Source of the DNA: Varroa destructor
Lineage: Eukaryota; Arthropoda; Arachnida; Mesostigmata; Varroidae
Length of the DNA stretch: 64,000 nt
NCBI RefSeq assembly: GCF_002443255.2
Contig: NW_019211455.1
Location: 11,068,503-11,132,502 of the forward strand
Reading direction: 5' to 3'
Position 1 is the stretch's first letter. The number at the start of each line of letters is the position of its first letter. The notes under the pieces are model-generated. The model saw nothing but the letters and a program-made list of their open reading frames with translations. It was not told the origin of the DNA and did not search any database. The position numbers and the translations under genes were made by a program. Positions 1-10,823 of the stretch are shown here, one piece after another.

Positions 1-2470
1 CGAGAAATTCAGGGTGATCCTAGGTTCACACTAATAACATAATGAATTCTACCATCTAAGTATAGTGAAACATGACATCGGCCTACTGTGTAACTTGAAG
101 TTGCATCATCGTGAACAACGTACAGCTATTGAGAAGTCATGTGATAGAATCTACTTGTCTTAAGCTATTCAACTCGAAAACGTGGTGCTACCTATATAGC
201 AGCCCAGAGAAATACGGCGATTGAAACAGAACATTTTACTTACGCTTCTGCGAGAAATCCCAATGGGTACACTCAAAAACAGGGCTACCTGGGACATGTT
301 CCATGACGTTTAATACTACTAGTCACTAGCTGAGAACGAAAAGAAGTGAAGTTTCGTCGGGCGAGTGACGAAACCAACCGGGTTGCCAAGATGCGGTCTG
401 TCGATAGGCCCAGTAATGGGGGCCGGTAACCCGGGCGGTGATCGGCTCTCTACTACAGCTGGTTGAAGGGGACCAAATGCTAAGTAGTAATCACAATTGG
501 TGCTCCCCCAAACAGCTCTAGTATTTGATTGGCTCCCTCCGGTCCGGCCTTCGCCTTATAAATCCGATACGGCACAGCGCTAGTTTGGTCTCACTTCGCG
601 TCTTCTTTACCTACCTTTGCCGCTGCTGCTACTGCGATTCCTAGTGACGCTGCTGCTGTCGATGGAACGCGTTTAGTCCCTGCAGGACCCTGCCGGCCTG
701 AAGAAAGCTGGGCCTTTCACTTTAGCTCTAACTATCTCATCAACAGTCCGTGTGTACGAGTTCATTCCTGTATTGGCGGGTGTCTGCGATAGAGATCACC
801 TCCTACTTAGCGTGTCAGTCGTCCTCAGCTCAGAACCTACGCCTAGATCTAGTACTATTGGTGTACTACTCGTCAGGGTCTCTTGGGCTCAACCCTCTTT
901 CTCGGCCAAGCCTTGGTGGCCGGTAGGTCCTTTGGGTTCCTCTCTTCTTCAGTTGATTGGACCATTTGTTTTTCTGTCTGCTATCAGCATCACCGTACTG
1001 GGGACTGTAGAACTTGAGGTGCCACCCTATTCGTTTTAGGTTCTCGTTTTGCGCGTCAATGCTCCTTTCTAGCCGCCGGCATTCGTTGAGGTGCGTTCTG
1101 TTCTTTCGGGCTGATGTGAGGAGTCGTTGATGTTGGAAACAGCAGCAGCGCGGCAGAGAAGGCGGACTGACCGGCGAGCTAGTAGAATAATGGTAGGACC
1201 TGTGGGGGCGGATTAGTTGTTAAGACACTCCGTTATTCCTCTAGCTAGTTGATTTACGGCCCTTTGCTAGGCTTCCTAAGTATTGCCTCGCTGTTCCTGC
1301 CTAATTCGCTGCTGTTAGTTGGCAGCCGGCCTCCAATTGCACTGCGGAAAGGAGGGTTTACACGGCAAAAGCTGTCTTCCATTTTCTTGATGGTTGATGT
1401 GTAGTCGATGGTGGGCAATGTCCGCTGTTAGTGATGACACCTTTCTCGTGACACTTGATACGTAAAAGAAGAAAGAGTAAGCCGGTACGAACAGGAAAAA
1501 CCCATTATTGTCGTGCAAGTTTATTTACTGCTGTTCCAATGACGTAGCCAAGCAAAGCGGCGCTTGGAGCGCAGCGCCGGTGGGGGATGCGCGGTCTCGC
1601 ATAACGGACACTTGAGGCGTAAATTACCAGTAGCGGAGGACAACTCCGCCAGGAATAGCTGTACAGGTGGTAACAACAGTGAAGCCTTGTCCGTGGCCAG
1701 AGTCTAATTCTAATGCTATACACAAACAAAGCCGATTCACTGCAATGATTGACTGAGCCAATGAACTATAGCTAAGCAATTAACTATTCCTTTTTGTCTA
1801 CTTCGACTGTTTGCCCCTTGCACGCAACCGCTACGAAGACGGCAATAGTAGGGGCTATATCATAGAAGTTAACATCGTATTCTTCCTGATGATCAAACGT
1901 TGCTTGTCATCGATCTGGGTACTACTTTGGTTTTCTTCGCACGGCCCGTCTTAGACGGAGTCTTGAATAATCTGCTGGCGCGTAAACAATCTATCATATA
2001 CGTTGCAAGTGGTACGACACACGGGCAGGGCTGGTCTATCGATATCGACTCCTAACCTTGGCTACTTTTACTTTCTTTCTATTTTTAGTATCAGCCTGTC
2101 TACTACTTTTCATGCATTCCCTTATTCTCTCCCTTTCAGGCACGCTTTTCTCCCGAAATCTTAATACGCGATGCCATCACACCGACGCTTTGGCGTTCAC
2201 AAAAAAATCGACGTGGAAAATGCCTATAAATATCTGCAATCTGCACAACAATATCTGTACCATCACGTATCGTTACAACGAAAACAATGAGAAACAATGA
2301 TTAATTGTTCAGCAAATATTATTTGCCTTTTCGGCGATTACTTGAGGGGCTGTTCTGCGCTGTTAAAACTCAATGGTCGCACCTGGGACGCGAAACCGGG
2401 CCCGACACAGACATGAACACGGCGCGATTCGAAGTATAAAAATTCTCGCTTCTGTTACTGCCGATACGGC
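1..2470. other. non-coding stretch, no gene recognised
   Basis: I see no recognisable gene here. The first 450 bases are unremarkable. From about 540 to 1000 the plus strand is pyrimidine-rich with short CTG-type triplet runs near 620-660, and it carries the weak TATA/initiator pair listed separately. Short frames at 752-1039 (plus) and 1505-1729 (minus) start with GTG or TTG and not ATG, and match nothing I know. The stretch is probably intergenic or intronic. Confidence 0.6.
557..597 (+). promoter_or_regulatory. weak candidate core promoter (TATA plus initiator)
   Basis: TATAAAT lies at 557-563 and an initiator-like TCACTTC at 591-597, with the putative +1 A at 593. The spacing of 36 bases is longer than the usual 28-33. 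Downstream sequence is pyrimidine- and CTG-rich with no convincing ATG frame, and no downstream promoter element is visible at the right distance. It may well be a chance match. Confidence 0.15.
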
Positions 2471-2502
2471 TATAAAAGGCGGATTGGGACAACTCTGCAG
2501 TA
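2471..2502 (+). promoter_or_regulatory. candidate core promoter: strong TATA box with initiator
   Basis: TATAAAAGGC starts at 2471 and a CAGT initiator core lies at 2498-2501, putting a +1 A at 2499, 28 bases after the first T of the TATA box. This matches the spacing of TATA/Inr promoters in arthropods and other animals. It is the best-spaced pair I found in the window. A 49-codon ATG frame begins 41 bases downstream, and larger plus-strand frames and two poly(A) hexamers follow within 2.2 kb. That it drives a transcript is inference. Confidence 0.3.
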
Positions 2503-2539
2503 GAAAAATCATGTCTCCCGCCATGATATAGGGACCAGG

Positions 2540-2689
2540 ATGGAGCGAGAAGGTCCCCTGAACAGTGGTGGTGTTCGGTCGCTGCGGTCGAATCGGTTAA
2601 AGCCAAGCAAAGGTGCCACCTTATACTGTTCGATGTGGGATAGAAGTCGGGCGAAACCAGGACTTTATTCGATCAACGTGGGCAGTTGA
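2540..2689 (+). CDS. small ORF (49 aa) just downstream of a TATA/Inr pair; doubtful
   Basis: An ATG at 2540 opens 49 codons, rich in Arg, Ser and Gly, ending at a TGA at 2687-2689. It begins 41 bases after the predicted initiator, so it could be a short coding frame or an upstream ORF of a longer transcript. A shorter 6-codon frame starts earlier, at 2511. There is no signal peptide, membrane segment or motif I recognise. A minus-strand frame of similar length overlaps it, so the openness itself carries little weight. Confidence 0.1.
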   Translation: MEREGPLNSGGVRSLRSNRLKPSKGATLYCSMWDRSRAKPGLYSINVGS

Positions 2690-3279
2690 TTGACGGTCTC
2701 CCAATCGGTTTATTGTGACTCTCTCTTGCGCCTGGTATTTTATACTGCCAAAGCACATGGTTCTACGCAGTCAACTGAGCTAGCTAGCTTCAGCACGGTT
2801 CTGTGTTAGGGCTTTTGATGGCGGGCGCATGGCCAATGTGACGCATAAGTATGTATGTTATGGCCGGTTCGTTATCTGGCGACATAGCCTGGCGTCTAGC
2901 TGGCCAACGAACAAAACACGAGGCACAGTGCCTCTGAATGAAGAAGCTATTTTCACCCAGGGGGGGACTCCTGTTAGAGCTCAATGCTGGTTCGTCACTT
3001 GCACTAACTTTGAAACTGAAGCCTCTGTAAGCTGCTCGGCTACCTTTTGCAGCCGGTGATGGAGAATGGGGTGGTACAATGTTTTACTGCTAGGACTGAC
3101 GGGTGTTACGTAGTATTGTGGGGGGTGTAGGTGCAATAACCGTGCGTGCGGCCCAATGAACCCATACTGGCCTCATAACTGCCCTAGTGCTTGAAAAGAG
3201 ATTGAGCCAACTGACAGCTCGGCTTTTGAGAAGCTGGAGATTTTCAAGCGTCACTGCTTTCGAATGCCACGGACATCAG

Positions 3280-3828
3280 ATGTTAATGTGTGCTTTGCTA
3301 CGGCGCTGCTTGTCTAGGCTTATGGGTTTCGTTGCTTGTCGCCGACTGATCCCCCACAGTATGTGTACGCAGTCCTGCCCAGGGATGCTATGTAGATTGG
3401 TGTATATCTATATACACATATGTACATATATACAATATCTTTGTCGTAAACGTAGTTGTAAGCGTATAACTGTGCGTTTGTTGGAAAGGGAATGCGGACA
3501 TCCACTGAATCCTGTACAACGACTACACAAATGCATCAGCCTTCGGTGGCTTACGTTCTCGCGAGATTCTCAAAAAGCCCCTAGTCGCTGGTTCCTGAGC
3601 CATCAGGCCCTTTCGCCCTCCTCAGCATCGCTTCTCGCTTTCCCTTTTCGAGGAGATTTCTCATCCACTTGGCGCAGTGGCTGGCTTCATTTCCCTCGTC
3701 GCCATCATGGTTGCTCCTACACTAGTGTGCTGCTGGTAAAGAGACGAGTGGCAGCCTCAGCAGCTTTGCTGATACCCACGTCTCGCGGGGATATGCGGCG
3801 GGAACTTGGCTTTAACGGTTGGCTGTGA
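3280..3828 (+). CDS. longest plus-strand open frame (182 aa from first ATG); unrecognised
   Basis: The frame is open from about 3187, but the first ATG is at 3280, giving 182 codons to a TGA at 3826-3828. Near 3401-3437 it runs through a TA/CA-rich imperfect repeat that translates as a Tyr/Ile-rich segment, which is not typical of a folded protein. The rest is rich in Arg, Ser, Leu and Cys without a domain I recognise. Its length is more than I would expect often by chance in 64 kb. The internal repeat, the lack of a clear start context and the absence of homology to anything I know argue for caution. It could equally be part of a non-coding transcript starting near 2499. Confidence 0.12.
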   Translation: MLMCALLRRCLSRLMGFVACRRLIPHSMCTQSCPGMLCRLVYIYIHICTYIQYLCRKRSCKRITVRLLERECGHPLNPVQRLHKCISLRWLTFSRDSQKAPSRWFLSHQALSPSSASLLAFPFRGDFSSTWRSGWLHFPRRHHGCSYTSVLLVKRRVAASAALLIPTSRGDMRRELGFNGWL

Positions 3829-4040
3829 CTACAACAGAAGCATCAGACGCTTTCGTTCTCTCTTCACAAGGGAGACGTCGAGCGGAGGCAGAGGGGCATG
3901 GTCGGAACCGGTTTGGTCTTTCGCGCTGGGCTGATGCGCTTAGTCACAACAGCAAGGGCAAATAGGGAGCTGCAGCTTCGAGAAGAGCAGAGGAGGCTCA
4001 ATGGCCTGGCACTTTCCCATTTCCTGGACCTCTGCTTCGA

Positions 4041-4493
4041 ATGAATGTGGGTCAGGGACCAAAACACAACCGCCATCGCCTTAACCGCCTTAGTCACGAC
4101 CACCACAACAGCCTCTGCAGCCGTTGCCACCACCGATGGAGACGGCTGCTTGGCCTAACTGGCTCCAGCGCTGAACACTGCCGAACGGTTGGCCGTCAGC
4201 CTTGCTACAAACTTTTGCCACTAACGCTAACCAAAGGCAAGGGCACATTGGCAGCGACAGAGGGGGGCTACGGCAATTGCCGTGACCGAGGGTTGCCCTT
4301 TTGCACTCGACGTGTGGCATGGTTACCCCACCATCCAGTCGGCTTTCCAGCAAGCCCATTCTGCTTCTTCCCAAATGCTTCTACTACCCAAAACCACTCT
4401 CTACAGCCTGGGGCAAGTAAGGCGGGACCGCTGACAACTTTTGCGAAAATACTGAACAATAGAAGCGAAAGCAGACGACTTTTAAAAAGATAG
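4041..4493 (+). CDS. ORF (150 aa) followed by poly(A) signals; unrecognised
   Basis: An ATG at 4041 opens 150 codons to a TAG at 4491-4493. The first third is rich in His, Arg and Cys, and the middle is Gly/Pro rich. No domain, signal peptide or membrane segment stands out. The ATG has C at -3, a weak start context. Two AATAAA hexamers follow about 120 and 130 bases after the stop. A minus-strand frame (4090-4374) and another (4268-4681) overlap, so this locus is open on both strands and the coding claim is weak. Confidence 0.12.
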   Translation: MNVGQGPKHNRHRLNRLSHDHHNSLCSRCHHRWRRLLGLTGSSAEHCRTVGRQPCYKLLPLTLTKGKGTLAATEGGYGNCRDRGLPFCTRRVAWLPHHPVGFPASPFCFFPNASTTQNHSLQPGASKAGPLTTFAKILNNRSESRRLLKR

Positions 4494-4612
4494 ATTTGCG
4501 ACAGCGGCATCAAAGCCCGCTCGAGCAGTGGATGATAGATGTCGATAATGCCGGCTGCTACTGCAAGCTCTGTATTTACCCAGGATTTTATTGTGAAGTT
4601 AAAAAAATGCAT

Positions 4613-4630
4613 AATAAAAGTAAAAATAAA
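4613..4630 (+). terminator. tandem AATAAA poly(A) signals
   Basis: AATAAA occurs at 4613-4618 and again at 4625-4630 in an A-rich context. Placed 120 bases after the 4041-4493 frame, they could end a plus-strand transcript. In AT-rich DNA such hexamers are common, so on their own they prove nothing. They are listed because they close a possible unit with the promoter at 2471. Confidence 0.25.
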
Positions 4631-5992
4631 AGTAGATTGTAAAAGTAAGTCGGTGATGCGTGAGGCAGCCACGTTGCACAACGTCTACTGGGCAAGGTTT
4701 ACCATGTGGACTCTATAAGGAAGCTTTGTGACTTTACGAGCATCGCGCGCGGAATGTTTTTTTTTTTTATTAAGTTAATAGTTGGTTTACGAAGCGCACG
4801 CAGCTTCTAGATATGTTACAAAACAATCTTAGCTGGGTGTCTACAAATAGAAGGTACCACTCGGAGAGCTTTTGTGCAGTATAACTAAAAATAGTCTTTT
4901 GCAAAACTTATAGGCCCTGATATAGCGTATAAATGACAACCGAGGTCAATTCGACTTTATATAATATATAGCCGTATTGATCTACGCTAAATGCGCCTAA
5001 ATATGTATCTACTGTCCATCCGTTTAGCATATATTCTAACTTCGGTTTATAACAGGGACCCACATTTTTTCTACTTTTCCTATACCGGTTTTGCCTAACA
5101 GCTGCAAATTATGAAAAATCGCATCAGAAATATATTTTATATTTACGCGTGCATGTATGCAGTATACATAAATCACAGTAAATAGACAGACGTACACACA
5201 TACAGACATACCAGTTCACTCATGCGCGTGCATTCCGCCAAACGCTCCAAGACGATTGAAATTTCCCTCTAAATTCTGATTGATTACATCACTTTGATTC
5301 ACCACTAGATGGTAGCACGGGCTGTCCCGCACTTTGCCGGAGTTTTCTGCGTATTGGATTTAGTCTGTGTTTTTGTACCGCGGGAGGCCGTCTCTGACGA
5401 CGACTGAAAAAATGAAAAACACTTGTTTACGTTCAGAGATTCACGTTTTCGACGAAAAAAGCGGCAGTGTTCCCGCACTGACTTGATGGGCGACCGGGGA
5501 AGCGGGCTACTGCATTCAATCGAAAGTTATTTTCATTAGCAACTCTATCTTTTTCCTGTCGTCTGCACTTCTCCTGTCGTCGTCAGCATCACCGGCCCTA
5601 ACGTTGCCAGCGTTGCTGCTTGCAGTTATTACCGTTTGCTGGCTCACTACGTTGGTAAAAATCCCGCCGAAAAACGTTTGTAAGGATCGTCCTAATTGCT
5701 AGCTACTGGCTCTTGAATATGACGGCAGCACTGCCAGCATGAGCTCTGCTCGCGCAATAGCTCCGACTTCGCATCCCTTCTCCATCCAGCATCCCCTCCC
5801 TCGCCTCGTTGAATTGCACCGGGGCCAAGAGGCTGGCTTAAGTAGCAGCGCCCACCTGGGGGACCTTTGCTGACACCTTCGAGCTAGACAGAAAAACGAG
5901 GAGAACCAAAGAAACCCGGTGAGACTGCTACAGTCGCTGGCGCATCGCCTGCCAGACCCACCAGCCCATCGACCAAGTGACATGAGCCAGCA
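4631..5992. other. non-coding stretch
   Basis: No gene is recognised. A run of 12 T lies at 4757-4768. The region 4780-5250 is AT-rich with several TATA-like words and short TA/CA runs near 5150-5210. From 5560 to 5660 there is pyrimidine-rich, CTG/GTC-rich sequence. The minus-strand frame at 5699-6169 begins with TTG, not ATG, and matches nothing I know. Confidence 0.6.
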
Positions 5993-6268
5993 ATGGAAGG
6001 GGATATCGAGATGAGTAAGCAACGGTTTCCAATGAGCAAAGCAGTCCTCCAGCAAGCCAAGAACTGCAAGGTGCGAAGGCTCACAGAGGCTGTGGCAGCA
6101 ATAACAGAAAGATCGGCAGCTCGCTACGCCGGCTACTGCAGAGTCTTTGCGAGCTGCGTAAGTCGCCAAACCAAGACCCGAATACCTCTGGAGAAGGCCG
6201 AAGCAAGCCCCTTGAACTTCTGGTGTACAAGAGACCCTACCTGTGTCGCCAGACTAAGAAGGTGGTAA
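5993..6268 (+). CDS. small ORF (91 aa) with strong start context; unrecognised
   Basis: An ATG at 5993 is preceded by G at -3 and followed by G at +4, a strong eukaryotic start context. The frame gives 91 basic residues rich in Lys, Arg, Ala and Glu, and residues 1-45 could form helix. It has no motif I recognise. A longer open frame lies on the opposite strand (5699-6169), but it lacks an ATG start. No poly(A) hexamer was noticed close downstream. It is a chance-level candidate only. Confidence 0.12.
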   Translation: MEGDIEMSKQRFPMSKAVLQQAKNCKVRRLTEAVAAITERSAARYAGYCRVFASCVSRQTKTRIPLEKAEASPLNFWCTRDPTCVARLRRW

Positions 6269-7034
6269 TAGGATCTGTCGTGAGAGCAGCAAGAAAGGGG
6301 CTAAGAAGAGGACGATCGGCCAAGGCTCGCTTCTACTGCGGCTGCTGCTGCTGCCGCATTTCTCGCGAATTCAAAGCTGGTGTTGTTAAGGTTGCAGAGA
6401 GACAAGTTGAGCTCCCTAATATCTTGAGTTTATGTCTAGATGTAGAAACGGTGGTAGAAATGGCGGGGGTGGTTTTAGGTAGCTCTGATCGAACAACGGG
6501 CAGTAGGTAGTTACAAAGAGAGAGTACGGAAGCAACTAACAGTAGCGAGGGGGCATCCTAAGACTCAGTCCACGCAGTGAGCAAACCCCCTGGCTGACTG
6601 TTCGACCGGAACGGGAAAGGAAAAAGATTGAATTGAGGAAAGAACTACGGGGTTGAGAGGAAGTAGGGACGAAAGAAGAGGTTCTTGCTTTTATGCTCCA
6701 TTTTCTTCGTTCCCACGACCAGACGAAAGAACCGACGGTGGCAGAAGCGCGATAGCGAGCATCGATGGTAAACACTGATGAGCGAAAGCACCTGCACAAC
6801 ACAGTACATAGAGGTCACACTCGTATACAGCTGGCGTACAAAGATAGGCACAAGGACGCAAGGCGGCCAATGGGATCTTTCTTGGCCTTTTGCTTTGTAC
6901 ATCTAACTTTTTTCTTCGTTATGTCCTTTGTCTTACGGAAAAAAACGAATCTATAGAAACGAACAGCTGAAGAAACAACCAAACTAGAAATTCGGGCATT
7001 GCGTAGACAGCCAAGAAAGCACACCCGGTGGGTT

Positions 7035-7056
7035 CAAACGTGCCAGAGCACGTTTG
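7035..7056. repeat. short perfect inverted repeat (9-bp stem, 4-base loop)
   Basis: CAAACGTGC at 7035-7043 is the exact reverse complement of GCACGTTTG at 7048-7056, with loop CAGA between. One or two stems of this size are expected by chance in 64 kb. No T run follows on either strand, and it adjoins no gene. It is recorded as structure only. Confidence 0.5.
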
Positions 7057-10000
7057 TGGGCCCATTACCACAACGACAGGCGTCGATAGCATTGACTAGC
7101 AAGCTTTAATTTTCTATTCAAAACAGAGAGTGTAGTAGAGCAAAATGCGTATGTTGGTCACTGGTACGTCACTGTAAGAAATCTTCCTACCTTAAATTTA
7201 ATTACTTTGAGTTTTTCGTTCGAAACCGCCGTTACCCATTCCGTCACAAATATTAACCGACAGCATCAGCATTACGTTCATATTCACATTGTAAGCAAGC
7301 GTTCTACCATCGAACTATCACGGGGACTTTCCTTTTTGGCCAATACGTCAGAATGAAGTTTATCATGACAGATATGTTGTGACTGTTTTGCTGAGAGAAA
7401 GCAGATTCTCTAGTGGTAAACCGCTGATTCAGTGGGTCGTGAAATGTGCCCAGGAAGATAAAATCCGCAATTTTTGCTAATTATTATGACTATTTTTGCT
7501 GTTAGCTTACGACAGAATGACTACAGTGCTTTAATATGCTGAAGAGGATAAAATACAGCCAAGCAAGTACACTCACATACATATGATACACGAGAGATTG
7601 AGTTAGCTGTTAGCCAAGAAATAGGGCCCTCATCAGGCAGAGGCCTCATTCACTGCTAATATCGCCGCAGCAAAAGCAATAGCACCGAGGTAGAGGCAGT
7701 AGCAGGAAGCCCTACTTCTTTTTCATGTGGTCGACCGTTCAGCGCCCAGCAAAACATCAGGACCGAGAAGGTGTTCACAGCTTCTCCTGAACAGCACCAG
7801 TAAGTCGTTTGACGGTTTTCCAAGGGCGCCGTAAGTGGCTGTTTTTACTGGTACTGTTATTGGGGTGAAAGAGGATCGGAAGGTGCTCGCTTTTGTACCA
7901 GCCATGTTTAGGCGGCTGGCAATGGAGGAACGGCTTCGCAAGGTGGAAATGGGCAGCGGTAACAGCCGCGGAGGGCTGCAGGAAGAGGCTCGCGTACTAG
8001 CAACCACGAGCGTTCTTTATAGGCACGCTGGTGGTGAGAGGTGAACTCGCTCGTGGCTGAGGTGCCAGTCTACTTAGTTGTTCGTAGTAGTCGACCCAAA
8101 CATCGATAGGGGCCGACGCGACCAACGGCTGCCCGGTCTCTCGAAACATCGGCTAAGAGAAAAGGCCGGTGGGACAGGACAGAAAATGCGAAGAGGTGAA
8201 TGGGTTAGTCGTTGGATGGAAGAAGCTGAGTGCCAGCGGGGTGGCAGCGTCGTGGGTTCCAGGAGAAAACGAACGCAGACAGCAGAGTACGAGCAATTTA
8301 CAGTGAAAGCAATAGTGCTACTGTAGTACTGCCAGCTGCAACATATTCGGGTAGAGGGCTTTATAGGGAAGACAGCTAGAAGCAAGAACTGCGAGCCAAC
8401 GGATAGCGTAGCGAAAGAAAAACGCTGAGACACAGACTCGTGAGAAGATTGCCACGTTAGAAAGACCCGAGCCGACCATTACCCCATCACGATATATCTA
8501 CCCGTTGAGATGCTCAGGAAGGCATTGCTGGGTTAAGCTCAAGAAGAATGCTGCAAGACGTGGATACGCTAGTCATGCCAGCAGTCATTGGGTGAAGGGG
8601 CTTACAGAAGTCGACAGTAGCGACCGAGGCAGTAAACAAAGCAGCGAGAATTGTTTGAGAATAGGGGAGATGCCAACTCGACTTGCGTTCCTATGGTAAA
8701 AGGCCAGCGGAGCTGCGTTCCACCAGCTCCCTCCAATTGCAAAGGCTTTTAACTTTCGTGTACACCAGGTACCGCTGGCAGCCATTACAGAACCCGTGGA
8801 GACTCAAGCGGATCCCGTCGATGGCCAAAGAAGACTTGCCTTTCAAAAAGAAGACGAGACGGGGTGAACTGGTTCTACGAGAAGTGCATGTCGAAAGAAG
8901 AAAGAAGAAGAATCCATCTAACAAAGCTAAAACAGACAGCATTCCAATGGAAACGAGCTTTGAATAACAAGGGTCTAGCAGCAGTAGCTAGGGGAACTGG
9001 ATGAATCTAAGAACGAAGGCGTTCTGTCGGGTACTCCGCCCAGGTCAAACCTAAACAACTAAAAGTTAGAAAAACAAGACGCGTTTTCAACTTCTCGTCA
9101 GCGGTAGTAGTAACGTGGGTTGTAGAGTAAAAAAAGATAGCTTTCCCCAGCTATTGTTATTGTTGAAAATTACATCGCGAGATGAATGAAACTAAGAGAG
9201 ATGGAAAGGGCAAGAAGGCTAAAGGATGCAAGTGATCCTGACGTTAACGTGAGGACCGCCAAACCGCGAAGGGGAGCCTTAGGAACGAATACCTTTTACT
9301 AACTGCAATTTTTTCTACCGCCACTGGTTTGGCGGGCGAAAAACAGCGCTTTTGTGCTTCGTCACTGTCGAGCGACTGGAGTCAAGGGTATGAACTTCTG
9401 CAGAGCAATTTGTTGGTATGCCGCTAAGCTCAATGCCCCTGCCATGAGGCTGGATGCCGCTCCTGCCGATCAGTGGTATTGCATTGCGTCTGTCAAAAGA
9501 TGCGTCACTGTTAAATGATACAGTGTAGTGTGTCAGCGTTTCCATGAAGAAGACTAAACAGCATTTCACGTATAGGTACCAACACTACCACTGGCCATGC
9601 TGCAACCGGCACTTTCTAATACATTTTTACTCTTTCCGCTCAATTCCCCATCGTCCCTGCTATCCTGTCAGTTTAAAGGGAATGCGCCCGTACTGAAGTG
9701 TCTTTAGCAGGGTGCCTTTATCGGCTTTGTCCGCTATCTTTCTTGCTCTCGACGCTCTGGTCCCAGTCCTGACTGCTCTTTCCTTGCGTTCACCTAAATT
9801 GATCTTCAGTTCCGTTTCACAGACCAATGACCAACGACACATATCCGAGCGGATACGAACACACGCATCATGGGGCAAATGGGTACAGATGGACAGTCAT
9901 TGAGGGTCATTGAGGCAACTAACTATGAATATGGTTTGTATTATTAGAATTGTTGGATTACGCTAGAGATAAGAGGATCGGAATTGAAAAAAAAACCGGG

Positions 10001-10757
10001 CTGGCATTAAGAAAATCGTCTGCTGTTGTCGATCAAGCAGTTTGCCTGGCCTTCATAACTGGACGGTAGAAAAGAAGTGATACCGGGTACTTGCGGCTAA
10101 TACAATGCTGAGTTTTTCATTTCCTCAACTCAAAGATAGCGTAAGTTAACAAAGAATGTGGAGTTGTATGAAAAACAGGCCAAAGCTTCCATTCCAACGT
10201 GAAGTTGCGATATGTGACAGGGTAGAACCTAAGGGTGTTTAGCTTTCGCTATCACAAGAAAGAACATCATCTATCATTATAAAAGGGGTCAACTTGCTTC
10301 GCTTAAAATTAGCTTATTCCTCCTGTTCTCACAGATATGCTGTAATGACTTGGACCAGAAGCAGCGCAGCGATTAGCGATTGGGTCCATTATTTAGTTCC
10401 AGCTGTCTTATACGTTGTACGTAACTTTACTTGAGGCTGTTCTTTTTCGCTCCATATAGGACGAACCAAGTCACCGACCCAGCAGTGAAAGAGCGAGAAT
10501 TTTCCGCCGCACGAACACTGCCTTCATTATAGAATAACGAAGCTGACTCTCGTCTGTTCTGTATGTCGCCTTCTTCTGAGCAGGATCCGCCACTACGCTT
10601 CAGTACAAACGATGTCTCCAGTGGCTATATTCCAGTTCGTCTTCCTGGGAAAGAGCGCGTAAGCAACACGATCAGCAATACATGCGAAATAAGCGAACCC
10701 TATCTTTGTCTTTTGTTACCTCCAGGTCGGGACATTGAAATCAGGACAAGCAGTAGA

Positions 10758-10823
10758 CGGAAACAGAGAAAGAGAAGGAACGGCAAAGCGAAAGAGGGAA
10801 CGGGAAATATAAAGAACAGAGGC
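10758..10823 (+). repeat. polypurine tract
   Basis: About 66 bases are almost entirely A and G on the plus strand, broken by a few C and T. Similar tracts occur at 30751-30812 and 63326-63408. They produce short Lys/Arg/Glu-rich translations on one strand and Phe/Leu/Ser-rich ones on the other, which should not be read as coding. Confidence 0.7.

Noticed and set aside
7301..7327. Minus-strand sequence resembling the 5' third of a tRNA (acceptor strand plus A box)
   Set aside because: No anticodon stem, B box or 3' acceptor strand can be found in the following 50 bases.
10278..10288. TATAAAAGGGG as a promoter
   Set aside because: No initiator lies 25-35 bases downstream and no frame follows.
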